From contig QOPG01000003.1 of NCBI GenBank assembly GCA_003331585.1, positions 31,442-95,441 on the forward strand: DNA of 64,000 nt. The letters are read 5' to 3'. Below the pieces are notes generated by a model. It was not told the DNA's origin. It did no database searches and saw only the letters and a list, made by a program, of their open reading frames with translations. Shown here one piece after another: positions 51,819 through 63,160 of the stretch (positions are counted from its first letter, which is position 1; each line of letters starts with the position of its first letter). This DNA is from Gammaproteobacteria bacterium (GTDB taxonomy: Bacteria; Pseudomonadota; Gammaproteobacteria; Steroidobacterales; Woeseiaceae). Both the position numbers and the translations under genes were made by a program.

Positions 51819-52711
51819 GATTTGATTCCTGCAAGCATTACCCAATCTCCCTCCTGATGACAAACAGAAAAATTTGCCACAGACTCATACGCACGTCTGA
51901 TTTCATCAGTTTGAGGAGCCAGTATTCCTGAAACACAAATTAATCCATCATCTTTTAATTTTTTTGAAAAATAAGATGACAACCCAATTAATGGCTTAGC
52001 TAAAATATTGGCTACTATCACATCATATTTTCTTGCATTCTCTTCATCACAATGAATAAAGTGAATCGAATCTTCCACTTTATTTTTTTTTGCATTTTCT
52101 TTCGAGGCCTGAATTGCTTGCGGATCAATATCTACTCCTGTTACATGATTAGCTCCAAGCTTAATAGCCGAAATACCCAATATCCCAGAACCACATCCAT
52201 AATCCAAAACATTTTTTTTGTTCAAATTAGTGGCTTCCAGCCACTCAAGGCAGAGACTTGTGGTGGGGTGTGATCCAGTGCCAAATGCAAGACCTGGATT
52301 TAAGATTACTTGGATGTATTTATCATCATTTATCGTAGAGTGATCTGGACATATCCGTAATCTTTTTCCTATCTTTATAGGGACGCAAGATTTTTGCCAT
52401 TCTTCATGCCAATTTTTTTGAGTTACTTTTGTTATCTTTTTTTTTGGTAATATTTTTAAATTTAATTCTTGAAGTAATTTACTCTCCAGATGAGCCAGAT
52501 CACTTTTGCCTCCAAAGAGGCAGGAAATATGAATATTTTTCCAGATTGGAATCTCGCCAGGTAGAGGTTCAAATAATTGTTCATTTCCTCTTCCATTAAT
52601 AGTTATGGATATTACCCCATGGAGATATAAGTTTTCCTCAATGATCTCTATATATTTTTCTTCTGTTTCAAACTCGAATTGATAACAATCTTGAGAATTC
52701 GAGCGGTTCAT
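51809..52711 (-). CDS. prmA: Ribosomal protein L11 methyltransferase
   Basis: GLAFGTGSHPTTSLCLEWL, DYGCGSGILGISAIKLGA. Confidence 0.96.
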   Translation of the reverse strand: MNRSNSQDCYQFEFETEEKYIEIIEENLYLHGVISITINGRGNEQLFEPLPGEIPIWKNIHISCLFGGKSDLAHLESKLLQELNLKILPKKKITKVTQKNWHEEWQKSCVPIKIGKRLRICPDHSTINDDKYIQVILNPGLAFGTGSHPTTSLCLEWLEATNLNKKNVLDYGCGSGILGISAIKLGANHVTGVDIDPQAIQASKENAKKNKVEDSIHFIHCDEENARKYDVIVANILAKPLIGLSSYFSKKLKDDGLICVSGILAPQTDEIRRAYESVANFSVCHQEGDWVMLAGIKSCI

Positions 52712-52714
52712 TTC

Positions 52715-54055
52715 TTAGAGTCCGAGTCGTTTCTCTAGGTAATGGATATTAGTGCCTCCGCTTTTGAATGCAGAATGCTGAAGTATTTCTTGATGAAGAG
52801 GTATATTTGTCTTTATTCCCTCTACTACAATTTCTTTAAGAGCATTCTCCATTCTTGTCATTGCTGATTGACGATTATTTCCAAAAGAGATGATTTTACC
52901 TATCATTGAATCATAATATGGCGGAACTCGGTAACCGCTATAGATATGACTATCTATTCTGATTCCTGGGCCTCCAGGCATATGCCATAATTTTATATCT
53001 CCAGGAGACGGCATAAATGTTTTTGGGTCTTCGGCATTCATTCTGCATTCTATTGCATGACCTTTTATTTGGACATCATCTTGAGTTATTTTTAATTTCT
53101 CTCCTGATGCTATTCTTAATTGTTCTTTGACAATATCTATCCCTGTAATCATTTCAGTAACTGGGTGCTCAACTTGGAGCCTCGTATTCATTTCAATAAA
53201 GTAAAATTCCTTATCTTGGTACAAAAACTCAAAAGTTCCAGCACTTCGATATCCCATTTCCAAGCATGCATCAACGCACCTCTTACCAACAAAATTTCTT
53301 TGTTCTTCTGTTATCCCTGGTGCTGGCGCCTCTTCAATAACTTTCTGATGCCTTCTTTGCATCGAGCAATCTCTCTCTCCTAGATGAATTGCATTTCCTT
53401 GCCCATCTGCAAGTACCTGAATTTCGATATGCCTAGGAGTCTCTAGAAATTTTTCCATATAAACTTCATCATTACCAAATGCCGATCTTGATTCTGCCTG
53501 AGTTAGTGCAATAGCATTAAGTAAGGCTGCTTCGGCATGAACCACACGCATTCCTTTTCCACCTCCACCTCCGGAGGCTTTTATAATTACTGGATATCCT
53601 ATATTTCTTGCTATTTTTATATTTTCATCTGGATCATCATTTAGTGCTCCATCAGAGCCCGGAACAGTCGGAACACCTGCTTGTTTCATTAATTTAATTG
53701 CAGATACTTTATCACCCATCAATCTGATTGATTCGGATGGAGGTCCTATAAAAACGAAACCAGAGGACTCAACTCTTTCTGCAAAATCAGCATTTTCAGA
53801 GAGAAAGCCATAACCTGGATGAATGGCAACTGCGTCCGTTACCTCGGCGGCACTAATGATTTTTGGCATATCAAGATAGCTATTAATACTTTCAGCTGGA
53901 CCTATACAGACACTCTCATCAGCCAATAAAACGTGTTTAAGATTACTGTCTGCAGAGGAGTGAACGGCAACAGTTTTTATGCCAATTTCGTGACAGGCTC
54001 TGAGTATTCTAAGGGCAATTTCCCCTCTATTAGCAATGACTACTTTATCAAGCAT
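52715..54055 (-). CDS. accC: Acetyl-CoA carboxylase, biotin carboxylase subunit
   Basis: [37 protein letters not shown]. Confidence 0.98.
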   Translation of the reverse strand: MLDKVVIANRGEIALRILRACHEIGIKTVAVHSSADSNLKHVLLADESVCIGPAESINSYLDMPKIISAAEVTDAVAIHPGYGFLSENADFAERVESSGFVFIGPPSESIRLMGDKVSAIKLMKQAGVPTVPGSDGALNDDPDENIKIARNIGYPVIIKASGGGGGKGMRVVHAEAALLNAIALTQAESRSAFGNDEVYMEKFLETPRHIEIQVLADGQGNAIHLGERDCSMQRRHQKVIEEAPAPGITEEQRNFVGKRCVDACLEMGYRSAGTFEFLYQDKEFYFIEMNTRLQVEHPVTEMITGIDIVKEQLRIASGEKLKITQDDVQIKGHAIECRMNAEDPKTFMPSPGDIKLWHMPGGPGIRIDSHIYSGYRVPPYYDSMIGKIISFGNNRQSAMTRMENALKEIVVEGIKTNIPLHQEILQHSAFKSGGTNIHYLEKRLGL

Positions 54056-54077
54056 TATCGGGATCTCTTATTTGTTT

Positions 54078-54548
54078 CTAATCTTGATCAATAACGAAAA
54101 TTATTTGATCATACTCAATAGGATCTCCATTCTGTACTCTGATGGATTTAATCACTCCGTTAACATCTGCCTCGATTTGATTCATCATTTTCATAGCTTC
54201 AATGATACATAGAGTATCACCTTGTTTTACAGTATCTCCTAGTTTTACATAAGGCGGTTCATCTGGAGAAGGGCTGGCATAAAACGTTCCAACCATGGGA
54301 GAGAGCACATCAAACTGATTTGTATTTTTAGTGACTATATTTGTTTCTTTTGGCGTTAGAGTTTTTTGAATTCTATCTTCTTGTTTTTCTGAAGGAGTTG
54401 ATATTTCTTGGGTTGTCTGGGATGGTTTGATTACGTTGGCTGAATCTCTAGAAATCCTGACTGAGTCATCACCTTCGGTAATTTCAATTTCACCTACTCC
54501 GGATTCGTTTAATAACTCTATTAATTTTTTTATTTTTCTTAAGTCCAT
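54078..54548 (-). CDS. accB: Acetyl-CoA carboxylase biotin carboxyl carrier protein
   Basis: Biotinylation motif IEAMKMMN. Confidence 0.97.
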   Translation of the reverse strand: MDLRKIKKLIELLNESGVGEIEITEGDDSVRISRDSANVIKPSQTTQEISTPSEKQEDRIQKTLTPKETNIVTKNTNQFDVLSPMVGTFYASPSPDEPPYVKLGDTVKQGDTLCIIEAMKMMNQIEADVNGVIKSIRVQNGDPIEYDQIIFVIDQD

Positions 54549-54557
54549 AATCTTTTC

Positions 54558-55001
54558 CTAAGATTGCTGTATTTTCTTTATAGCTGCGATTAAACCTAGC
54601 TCATAACCATGGGAACCCAATCCTATTATGCAACCAGAAGCAATATCACTAAAATAGCTTTTATGACGAAATTCTTCCCGAGAAAATGTATTACTTAGAT
54701 GAATTTCATAAAATGGAATTGATACTGATAAGAGTGCATCGCGAACAGAGATACTTGTGTGAGTATATGCTCCAGGATTTATTAAAATGAAACATACATT
54801 ATTTTTTTTCGCATCATGAATCTTTTCTATCATTTCATGCTCAGCATTAGTTTGAAAACAGCCTAACTCAAAGTTAAGGTCTGCTGCTTTTTTAGTTAAC
54901 CGATTTTCAATTGATTTCAGATCATCCATACCATAAACATTTGGCTCTCTGGACCCTAGAAGATTAAGATTTGGCCCATTAATCATTAGTATTTTTTTCA
55001 T
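54558..55001 (-). CDS. aroQ: Type II 3-dehydroquinate dehydratase
   Basis: MINGPNLNLLGSREPNVYG, INPGAYTHTSISVRDAL. Confidence 0.97.
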   Translation of the reverse strand: MKKILMINGPNLNLLGSREPNVYGMDDLKSIENRLTKKAADLNFELGCFQTNAEHEMIEKIHDAKKNNVCFILINPGAYTHTSISVRDALLSVSIPFYEIHLSNTFSREEFRHKSYFSDIASGCIIGLGSHGYELGLIAAIKKIQQS

Positions 55002-55014
55002 AATTATTTTTTAT

Positions 55015-55111
55015 TTACTTAATATTGATAGAAGATAAATGAAATTATAGTATTTTACGAGAAATTAATGAAATTTTACTACATTTAGCAGCAAATACAA
55101 ATATTAAGTAA
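55015..55111. repeat. 12-bp inverted repeat TTACTTAATATT (55015-55026) / AATATTAAGTAA (55100-55111)
   Basis: Arms are perfect reverse complements separated by 73 nt, in the tlpA-like/aroQ intergenic region. Confidence 0.9.
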
Positions 55112-55127
55112 TATTTTTTAAGATTTA

Positions 55128-55736
55128 CTAGATTTTGCCTAAAATATTTTTTGCATCGAGAATTGATAATTTTCCTTCTTGCATTCCTATTATCACTTCA
55201 GTTATCAGGTCTATATGATGTTGTTTTATTTCGCCTATGTGTGTTTTGATAATTTCATTGTTATTGTCAACAAGCATAGTGAATGGCAATCCTATAAATT
55301 CTACATTTGAATCCTCTGCGATCGCTACAGCTTCCTCTTCACCCACTAATACTGGATAATTAAATGCTGTTTCTTGTGAATATGAAATTACATCCTCCAG
55401 AACATCGACTGCTATTCCTATAATTTGAACAGACATCTCGTTATATTGATTCTGTGTTTTATTTAGAAGTGGAATTTCTCTTCTGCATGGCGCACACCAA
55501 GTTGCCCAGAAATTAATTAATTTGAATTGATTATTCCATTTTGATGAATTAACTATTACGCCATTAAGGTCAACAAGATCGAACTCCTTCAGCGTATTAC
55601 TCAAATACGTTTTATCTGATTTTGTTTCTTGAGAGTCTATTTGAATAGCCCTATCTTTCGATTCTTGACTGCATGAGGTCAATAAAAGAATGATAAGAGT
55701 CAGAATCACAGCGTAAATTTTATTCATTTTAGTCAT
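55128..55736 (-). CDS. TlpA/ResA-like thiol-disulfide oxidoreductase, putative lipoprotein
   Basis: FWATWCAPCRREIPLL; lipobox-like LLTSC. Confidence 0.92.
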   Translation of the reverse strand: MTKMNKIYAVILTLIILLLTSCSQESKDRAIQIDSQETKSDKTYLSNTLKEFDLVDLNGVIVNSSKWNNQFKLINFWATWCAPCRREIPLLNKTQNQYNEMSVQIIGIAVDVLEDVISYSQETAFNYPVLVGEEEAVAIAEDSNVEFIGLPFTMLVDNNNEIIKTHIGEIKQHHIDLITEVIIGMQEGKLSILDAKNILGKI

Positions 55737-55739
55737 ATT

Positions 55740-57986
55740 TTAAATGGCATTTCCTATAGTACCCTGAAGAGCTTCTTTAATATGTTCAGAAAAATTATCT
55801 GCATTCATATAACCTACAACTTCATAACCAATTTGTCTTCGTCCTCTTTGATCATAAAATATAATAGTGGGGGGGCCGAAAACGTCAAGTTTTTTAAGAA
55901 GATTTTGGTCAATCAAATCATTCAGAGTAACATCTGCTTGAATTAAAACAGTGTTGGACAATGCATCTTGAACTTTTTTATTTGTGAATGTGTAAGTTTC
56001 CATTTCTTTGCAAGATACACACCAATCAGCATAAAAATCGAGCATTACTGATTTATTTTCAGACGCGGCTAGATTGATTTCCATATTTAAATCATCAATT
56101 GATTTAATTCTTTTGAAATCGAGATGTTTTTTTATATTTGCCTGATCATTGATGAATTTGATGTTAGCCAGAGGTTGATAAGGGTTATTGTTCCCGGAAA
56201 AAGAACCAAGAAGCAAAGCAACACCATATACAATTATTGCGATACCGATCGTTTTCTTTACTTTGCTTTTGTAATTGGAATTTAATCCCAGGGAAGATAG
56301 GCCCCCTATGGATACTCCAATCATAAGCGCCAATATTCCCCATAATGCTAATGTTAATGTGCTATCAATAATTCTCGACAACATATAAATTGAGAGGCCG
56401 ACCATCATGAAGCCAAACATATTTTTTACTGTAGTCATCCACTCACCAGCTTTGGGGAGAAGTTTTCCAGCAGAAGTGCCAATTATTAATAATGGAGTAC
56501 CCATACCTATACTCATTACAAATAAAGCTGTACCTCCTCTTAATATATCTCCAGTTTGACTAATAACAATTAATGAAGCCACAAGCGGAGGTGCTACACA
56601 GGCTGTAACGATTAATGAGGAAATTGAACCTATTAGAAAAGTACCTACGTATGTACCATAAGACATTTTTTGATTTAATTCTGACAGTCTGGTTTGAATT
56701 GATGTAGGCAATTCAAATTTAATTATATCAAACATAGCCAAAGCAAAAATTAAAAATAAAGATGTGAAAAGAAGTATAACCCAAGGAGCATTAAAGAATG
56801 CCTGTAGCTGTATTCCTATTGATGCGCTTGCAATTCCAGCGGCTGTATAAACAATCGCCATCCCCATCACATAGCATAATGCTAGACTGAAGCCCCTTGA
56901 GGATGAAATCTCTTCACCTTCGCCAGCAAGAATACCTGAAAGAATAGGTATCATGGGTAAGACGCAAGGTGTAAATGAAAGCAATAATCCTGCAACATAA
57001 AAAGTAAGAACAACAACCCAAAGATTTGATTCTGATATTAATGACGCAAGTCGAGATTGCTCAGATATCTTAATTGGTTTTGATTTACTCTGTTTTTCAT
57101 AGATATTTTTATTGAATTCAACATTTATCTCTTTGATTTGAGGTGGTAAGCAAATTTCATTTTCCAGGCAGCCTTGGTATTCAAGGATAAAATCAACATT
57201 TTCTTCTGTTATAAAATCCTTTGATAGAGAGATTCTCCCAAAAACCTCATTAAAATATACTTCATTTTCACCAAACCAGGGATCAGATTTAATTTTTCCT
57301 TTTGGAAGTTCAATAGCTCCCATTGTGATGAATGGGTTTAGCGCTTTTATTGTAATTTTATTTTTATAAAGATAATAATTTGGAGATATTTGAAAAGCGA
57401 TTTCCATGGTGTTGTTATCAATCGCAGAAAGATAAGGCTTAAAAGGGGTATTCGATGATGTTTCATTATTGTTACTAATGCTTCCCAAAAGTTTAGGCTC
57501 GAGATTTACACTGGTAGTATTTATTTCAACTGAATTGCTCCACCTTTGAGGTGGATAACATATCCCTCTGTCGGCGCATCCTTGGGATGAGATTTTTATT
57601 TCTATCGCATCCTGAATGTTATTTTTATTTTCGTATGGGATCTGAAATGAAACGCTATTTCTATATATTTGTTGTACTCCAAAAAACTCATCCTCATGGA
57701 ATAAACCCCGCGGTAGTTCAAAAAATTTTATATCAATATCATCCGATTCAAATTTAATTTTATCCTTATATAAGTAGTAACCATCTTCAATAATCCACCT
57801 GACCCATAATGAAGAATCTTCACTAACCAATTCATATTTGAAGGCTTCCTCTACCCTAAGAAGTGGCGATTCAGAGTTATCACTTTCATTCGATATGTCT
57901 TCACTGCAACTAGTAAGCAGAACGATCAAAAATAATTGCCAAAACGCAAAAAACAAAGATTTCAAATGATTTATAATTAATTTCAT
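55740..57986 (-). CDS. dsbD: Thiol:disulfide interchange protein DsbD with two tandem N-terminal alpha domains
   Basis: Two DsbD-alpha-like segments (CADRGICYPPQ and CLENEICLPPQ), membrane domain TPCVLPMIPILSG, C-terminal DFYADWCVSCKEME. Confidence 0.93.
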   Translation of the reverse strand: MKLIINHLKSLFFAFWQLFLIVLLTSCSEDISNESDNSESPLLRVEEAFKYELVSEDSSLWVRWIIEDGYYLYKDKIKFESDDIDIKFFELPRGLFHEDEFFGVQQIYRNSVSFQIPYENKNNIQDAIEIKISSQGCADRGICYPPQRWSNSVEINTTSVNLEPKLLGSISNNNETSSNTPFKPYLSAIDNNTMEIAFQISPNYYLYKNKITIKALNPFITMGAIELPKGKIKSDPWFGENEVYFNEVFGRISLSKDFITEENVDFILEYQGCLENEICLPPQIKEINVEFNKNIYEKQSKSKPIKISEQSRLASLISESNLWVVVLTFYVAGLLLSFTPCVLPMIPILSGILAGEGEEISSSRGFSLALCYVMGMAIVYTAAGIASASIGIQLQAFFNAPWVILLFTSLFLIFALAMFDIIKFELPTSIQTRLSELNQKMSYGTYVGTFLIGSISSLIVTACVAPPLVASLIVISQTGDILRGGTALFVMSIGMGTPLLIIGTSAGKLLPKAGEWMTTVKNMFGFMMVGLSIYMLSRIIDSTLTLALWGILALMIGVSIGGLSSLGLNSNYKSKVKKTIGIAIIVYGVALLLGSFSGNNNPYQPLANIKFINDQANIKKHLDFKRIKSIDDLNMEINLAASENKSVMLDFYADWCVSCKEMETYTFTNKKVQDALSNTVLIQADVTLNDLIDQNLLKKLDVFGPPTIIFYDQRGRRQIGYEVVGYMNADNFSEHIKEALQGTIGNAI

Positions 57987-58153
57987 GATTCTGAATATTT
58001 ATCTATTTTTTCTTTTGATTTTATCAAAAAATTACTTCTAATTTCTTCTTTGGTGAAGAAGCATACATTGACATCAGCCGCATGTCATTAGTCATGCAGT
58101 TATATTCCCAAGCCTAAAATAAACTAAAAATTTTATTATTTACTCATTATTAC

Positions 58154-58181
58154 TTGAAATTTACCACAATGACCTTATTAT
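58154..58181 (+). promoter_or_regulatory. Putative sigma70-type promoter of groESL (TTGAAA-N16-TATTAT)
   Basis: -35-like TTGAAA 58154-58159, -10-like TATTAT 58176-58181, just upstream of CIRCE and groES. Confidence 0.5.
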
Positions 58182-58207
58182 TAGCACTCTCTGGATTCGA
58201 GTGCCAA
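58181..58207 (+). promoter_or_regulatory. CIRCE element upstream of groESL
   Basis: TTAGCACTC-N9-GAGTGCCAA; one mismatch to the CIRCE consensus TTAGCACTC-N9-GAGTGCTAA. Confidence 0.88.
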
Positions 58208-58264
58208 TGCAATTGAATTTTAGAGAAATGAATTTAGTTAAACAATATTAAAGGAGAGCAACCG

Positions 58265-58555
58265 ATGAATATTCGTCCGCTTCATGACCGAGTCATCGTT
58301 AAGCGAATGGAAGAAGAACGTACTTCCCCAGGTGGAATCGTACTTCCAGATGCAGCAACAGAAAAACCAGTTAAAGGTGAAGTCCTTGCCGTAGGTAACG
58401 GTAGAGTAATGGACTCAGGTGAGATCCGTGCTTTAGATGTTAAAGCTGGTGACCAAGTTTTATTTGGTAAATACAGTGGTACCGAAATTAAAGTTGATGG
58501 TGAAGAGCTTCTTGTAATGAAAGAAGATGACATCGTGGCAATTTTCGAAGGTTAA
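58265..58555 (+). CDS. groES: Co-chaperonin GroES
   Basis: [37 protein letters not shown]. Confidence 0.98.
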   Translation: MNIRPLHDRVIVKRMEEERTSPGGIVLPDAATEKPVKGEVLAVGNGRVMDSGEIRALDVKAGDQVLFGKYSGTEIKVDGEELLVMKEDDIVAIFEG

Positions 58556-58609
58556 TGGAATAAGTATTCCATAATTTAAATATAGAATAAAAATTAAGAG
58601 GAAAGTTAA

Positions 58610-60265
<1,656 letters not shown>

Positions 60266-60283
60266 ATCAATTCTAATCATCGC

Positions 60284-60315
60284 AAAAAAACCCTGCTTAA
60301 GCAGGGTTTTTTTTT
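60284..60315. terminator. Bidirectional intrinsic terminator between groEL and msrQ
   Basis: AAAAAAA-CCCTGC-TTAA-GCAGGG-TTTTTTTTT: A-tract, 6-bp GC-rich stem, 4-nt loop, T-tract; works on both strands. Confidence 0.93.
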
Positions 60316-60917
60316 GGTTGAGTTTTTTTATATTTATCCCATAATCGATAGGTAAGAAGAATAAAAATAATCACCGCATAAATTAGTGGTTCAGTTATAT
60401 CCTTTTTGACTTGCCACCAGAAATGCCAGACGCCCAATATACTTGCCAAATACACAGATTGATGAAGCTTATCCCATTTTTTACCCATCGATCTTCTTAT
60501 TTTTGAGGTTGAAGTTGAGGCTAAAATCAAAAGTATTAATAAAGCAATAAATCCTATTGTAATAAAAGGTCTTTTGGTAACGTCCTCTATAATCGCAGGC
60601 ATCAATAGACTCTGCTCTAGAAGCAGCCATACCAAAAAATGCATTAAGACATAAAAGAAAGCGAACAAACCAATCATTCTCCTAAATTGAATTAGCCAAA
60701 TAATTCCTGATATTTTCTTTAGCGGTGAAATCAGCAATAGGATAACTATAAATCGTAATCCCCAAATACCAAATCTGTCTTGAATATTTTCTATTGGGTT
60801 AGCCCCCAGAGTTCCAGATATTTCAAATAAGTCTGTAAGCACCAAAATGATTGGCAACAGGCAAATCAAAAATACGATTGGTTTTAGATACAATCTAATT
60901 ATTTTTAATGACGTCAT
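60297..60917 (-). CDS. msrQ: Protein-methionine-sulfoxide reductase heme-binding membrane subunit
   Basis: Multi-TM ferric-reductase-like protein (LLISPLKKISG, RRMIGLFAFFYVLMHFLVWL) downstream of msrP. Confidence 0.92.
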   Translation of the reverse strand: MTSLKIIRLYLKPIVFLICLLPIILVLTDLFEISGTLGANPIENIQDRFGIWGLRFIVILLLISPLKKISGIIWLIQFRRMIGLFAFFYVLMHFLVWLLLEQSLLMPAIIEDVTKRPFITIGFIALLILLILASTSTSKIRRSMGKKWDKLHQSVYLASILGVWHFWWQVKKDITEPLIYAVIIFILLTYRLWDKYKKTQPKKNPA

Positions 60918-60931
60918 TTTTTCAGAATGAT

Positions 60932-61891
60932 CTAGAAATTCCTTCGAAGATTAAGTCCGTCATAAAGGTGGGCGACGTGTTCTTCATAGCCATTAAATAA
61001 CATGGTTGGCTGTTTACTTGCAAAAACACCACTACCTATTCTTCTCTCTCTAGCTTGACTCCAGCGAGGATGAGATACTTTGGGGTTCACGTTTGCATAA
61101 AACCCATATTCATTTGGAGCAGCCATTTCCCAGCTTGTTTTAGGTTGGTTTTTTATAAAACTTATTTTCACGATGCCTTTTATACCTTTAAATCCATATT
61201 TCCATGGAACTACGAGTCTTATTGGAGCCCCATTTTGATTTGGAAGCGCTCTTCCATAAATACCCACAGCGAGGATAGGTAGGGGATTAGTGGCTTCAGC
61301 AATTGTTAATCCCTCTCTATACGGCCATCTTAGAACTCCTGATTTCTGTCCCGGCATTCTTTTTTTATCATGCAATGTTTCAAATTTGACATACTTGGCA
61401 GAAGAGAGAGGCTTTAATTCTTTAATCACATTCGCTAGAGGGATTCCAACCCAGGGGATTACCATTGACCAAGCTTCAACACATCGCATTCTGTATATTC
61501 GCTCTTCAAGTTGATATGGTCTTATAAAGTCTTCAATATCAAAAATACCAGTTTTTTCTGCTTCACCTTCAACTTCGATAGTCCAAGGCCTTGATTTAAA
61601 ATCTCTTGAATTGAGATTTGGATCATCTTTATCTAAACCAAATTCGTAATAATTATTATAACTTGTCACATCTATAATATTATTAATTTGTTCATCTGTG
61701 CTGTATTGGCTCTCTTTTATATTTTTGAGAATTTCAAAAGGCTGTGATGGTAATTCAGCAGTGAGTAAATTATCAGAAATAATTCCTCCACCAATGAGAC
61801 AGCCAGATTTAATAAAATTACGACGATTTATATAATTTCTTTCACTGGTTATTTCGAAAGATTTAATTTTATTTGGTTTTTTTATTAGCAT
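60932..61891 (-). CDS. msrP: Periplasmic protein-methionine-sulfoxide reductase catalytic subunit
   Basis: Tat motif [27 protein letters not shown] Moco-Cys region; [19 protein letters not shown]. Confidence 0.95.
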   Translation of the reverse strand: MLIKKPNKIKSFEITSERNYINRRNFIKSGCLIGGGIISDNLLTAELPSQPFEILKNIKESQYSTDEQINNIIDVTSYNNYYEFGLDKDDPNLNSRDFKSRPWTIEVEGEAEKTGIFDIEDFIRPYQLEERIYRMRCVEAWSMVIPWVGIPLANVIKELKPLSSAKYVKFETLHDKKRMPGQKSGVLRWPYREGLTIAEATNPLPILAVGIYGRALPNQNGAPIRLVVPWKYGFKGIKGIVKISFIKNQPKTSWEMAAPNEYGFYANVNPKVSHPRWSQARERRIGSGVFASKQPTMLFNGYEEHVAHLYDGLNLRRNF

Positions 61892-61909
61892 GCTATTTAC
61901 AATCTTTAA

Positions 61910-63157
61910 TTAACCCCAATCTTCAACTCGATAAACAACATCTCCACCTTTTCTTAGTCGCCAACCTGTAATTGGATTGCTGTGATAAGGGATTGAACCT
62001 GCTCCTCTTGCTTTAATTAAGGTCGGTCTATCTGGTTGAGTATATCCAGTTTCATCGATTGCCCTACTTAGAATGATTGTTTCTTTTCCATCCCATTTAA
62101 AGAGGTATCTGAATCTAGTATGAGCCTTTGAAAGAATGGGTTCTTGAAGATTAGCTGCATGCCAAGTTTTACCAGAATCAATACTCACCTCTGTTTTGGT
62201 GATTTTTCCTCTTCCACTCCAAGCTATTCCTTGTAATTCGATCCATCCTTTTTCGACAGTATTGGGATAAGCCGGATAAGTGATAATAGAACGAGCATCC
62301 ATAACTAAACTGAATTGCCTTGCTTTACCGCCTTTAATGGTTTCAGTGTATTTTGAAGTCTCCTCACGTGTCATAAAAGGCTTATCAGAAAATTCCATTC
62401 TCCTGAGCCATTTAACAGACGTATTACCTTCATATCCTGGATTTAGTAATCTAATAGGGTAACCATTTTCCGGCCGAACAGCTTCACCATTTTGAGCATA
62501 AGCAATTATCGATTCGTTCCAAATATTTTTTGGAATACTCCGTGTAAGGACTGCAGCATCTGATCCTTCTGCTAAAAACCATGATGCTGAGGATTTTACA
62601 CCTACTTCTCTCATCAATGTCGATAGTAATACGCCTGTCCACTCACTCTGACTTGTCATTCCGCAGATTATTTGTGGAGTGGTATATTCATCAGCCTCTC
62701 TAGCTAGATTTCCAGAGCATTCGATAAAACAAATTCTACTAACAGCAGGAAAACGTTTAAGATCATCAACAGTGAAAGATAATGGGCGATCAACCATTCC
62801 ATGAATTATGAGTTTATGTTTTACCGGATCAATCAAGGGGACACCAGCATGATGACGTTCAAAATGAAGATCTGAGGGAGTGATAGTTCCTGTCAGTTGA
62901 TGTAATGGTGATCTCGAACTTGTTCCCGAGTATCTTAAGTGCCTTTCATATTTTTCGAAGACTGACCTCTTTCCAACTTTAGTTGACCATTGATTTGCTG
63001 TAACTTTTTCAGGATTATTCGGCGCAAATGGACGATCAGACGAGGTTTGAATTTCTTTCCCATTTGAGTTTTTTGATATTATTGTACCTGCAACACCTGC
63101 CATACCAGCTAGAACACTTCTTCTTGATATATCTTTTTTATTGATTTTATTTTTCAT
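61910..63157 (-). CDS. soxC: SoxC-like sulfite dehydrogenase molybdopterin subunit
   Basis: Tat motif SRRSVLAG; RHHAGVPLIDP, CFIECSGNLAREADEYTTPQ, RLLNPGYEGNTSVKWLRR. Confidence 0.85.
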   Translation of the reverse strand: MKNKINKKDISRRSVLAGMAGVAGTIISKNSNGKEIQTSSDRPFAPNNPEKVTANQWSTKVGKRSVFEKYERHLRYSGTSSRSPLHQLTGTITPSDLHFERHHAGVPLIDPVKHKLIIHGMVDRPLSFTVDDLKRFPAVSRICFIECSGNLAREADEYTTPQIICGMTSQSEWTGVLLSTLMREVGVKSSASWFLAEGSDAAVLTRSIPKNIWNESIIAYAQNGEAVRPENGYPIRLLNPGYEGNTSVKWLRRMEFSDKPFMTREETSKYTETIKGGKARQFSLVMDARSIITYPAYPNTVEKGWIELQGIAWSGRGKITKTEVSIDSGKTWHAANLQEPILSKAHTRFRYLFKWDGKETIILSRAIDETGYTQPDRPTLIKARGAGSIPYHSNPITGWRLRKGGDVVYRVEDWG

Positions 63158-63160
63158 AAT

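Noticed and set aside
58045-58061. CTTCTT-TGGTG-AAGAAG hairpin upstream of dsbD
   Set aside because: Short 6-bp stem in purine/pyrimidine-biased DNA, no positional support
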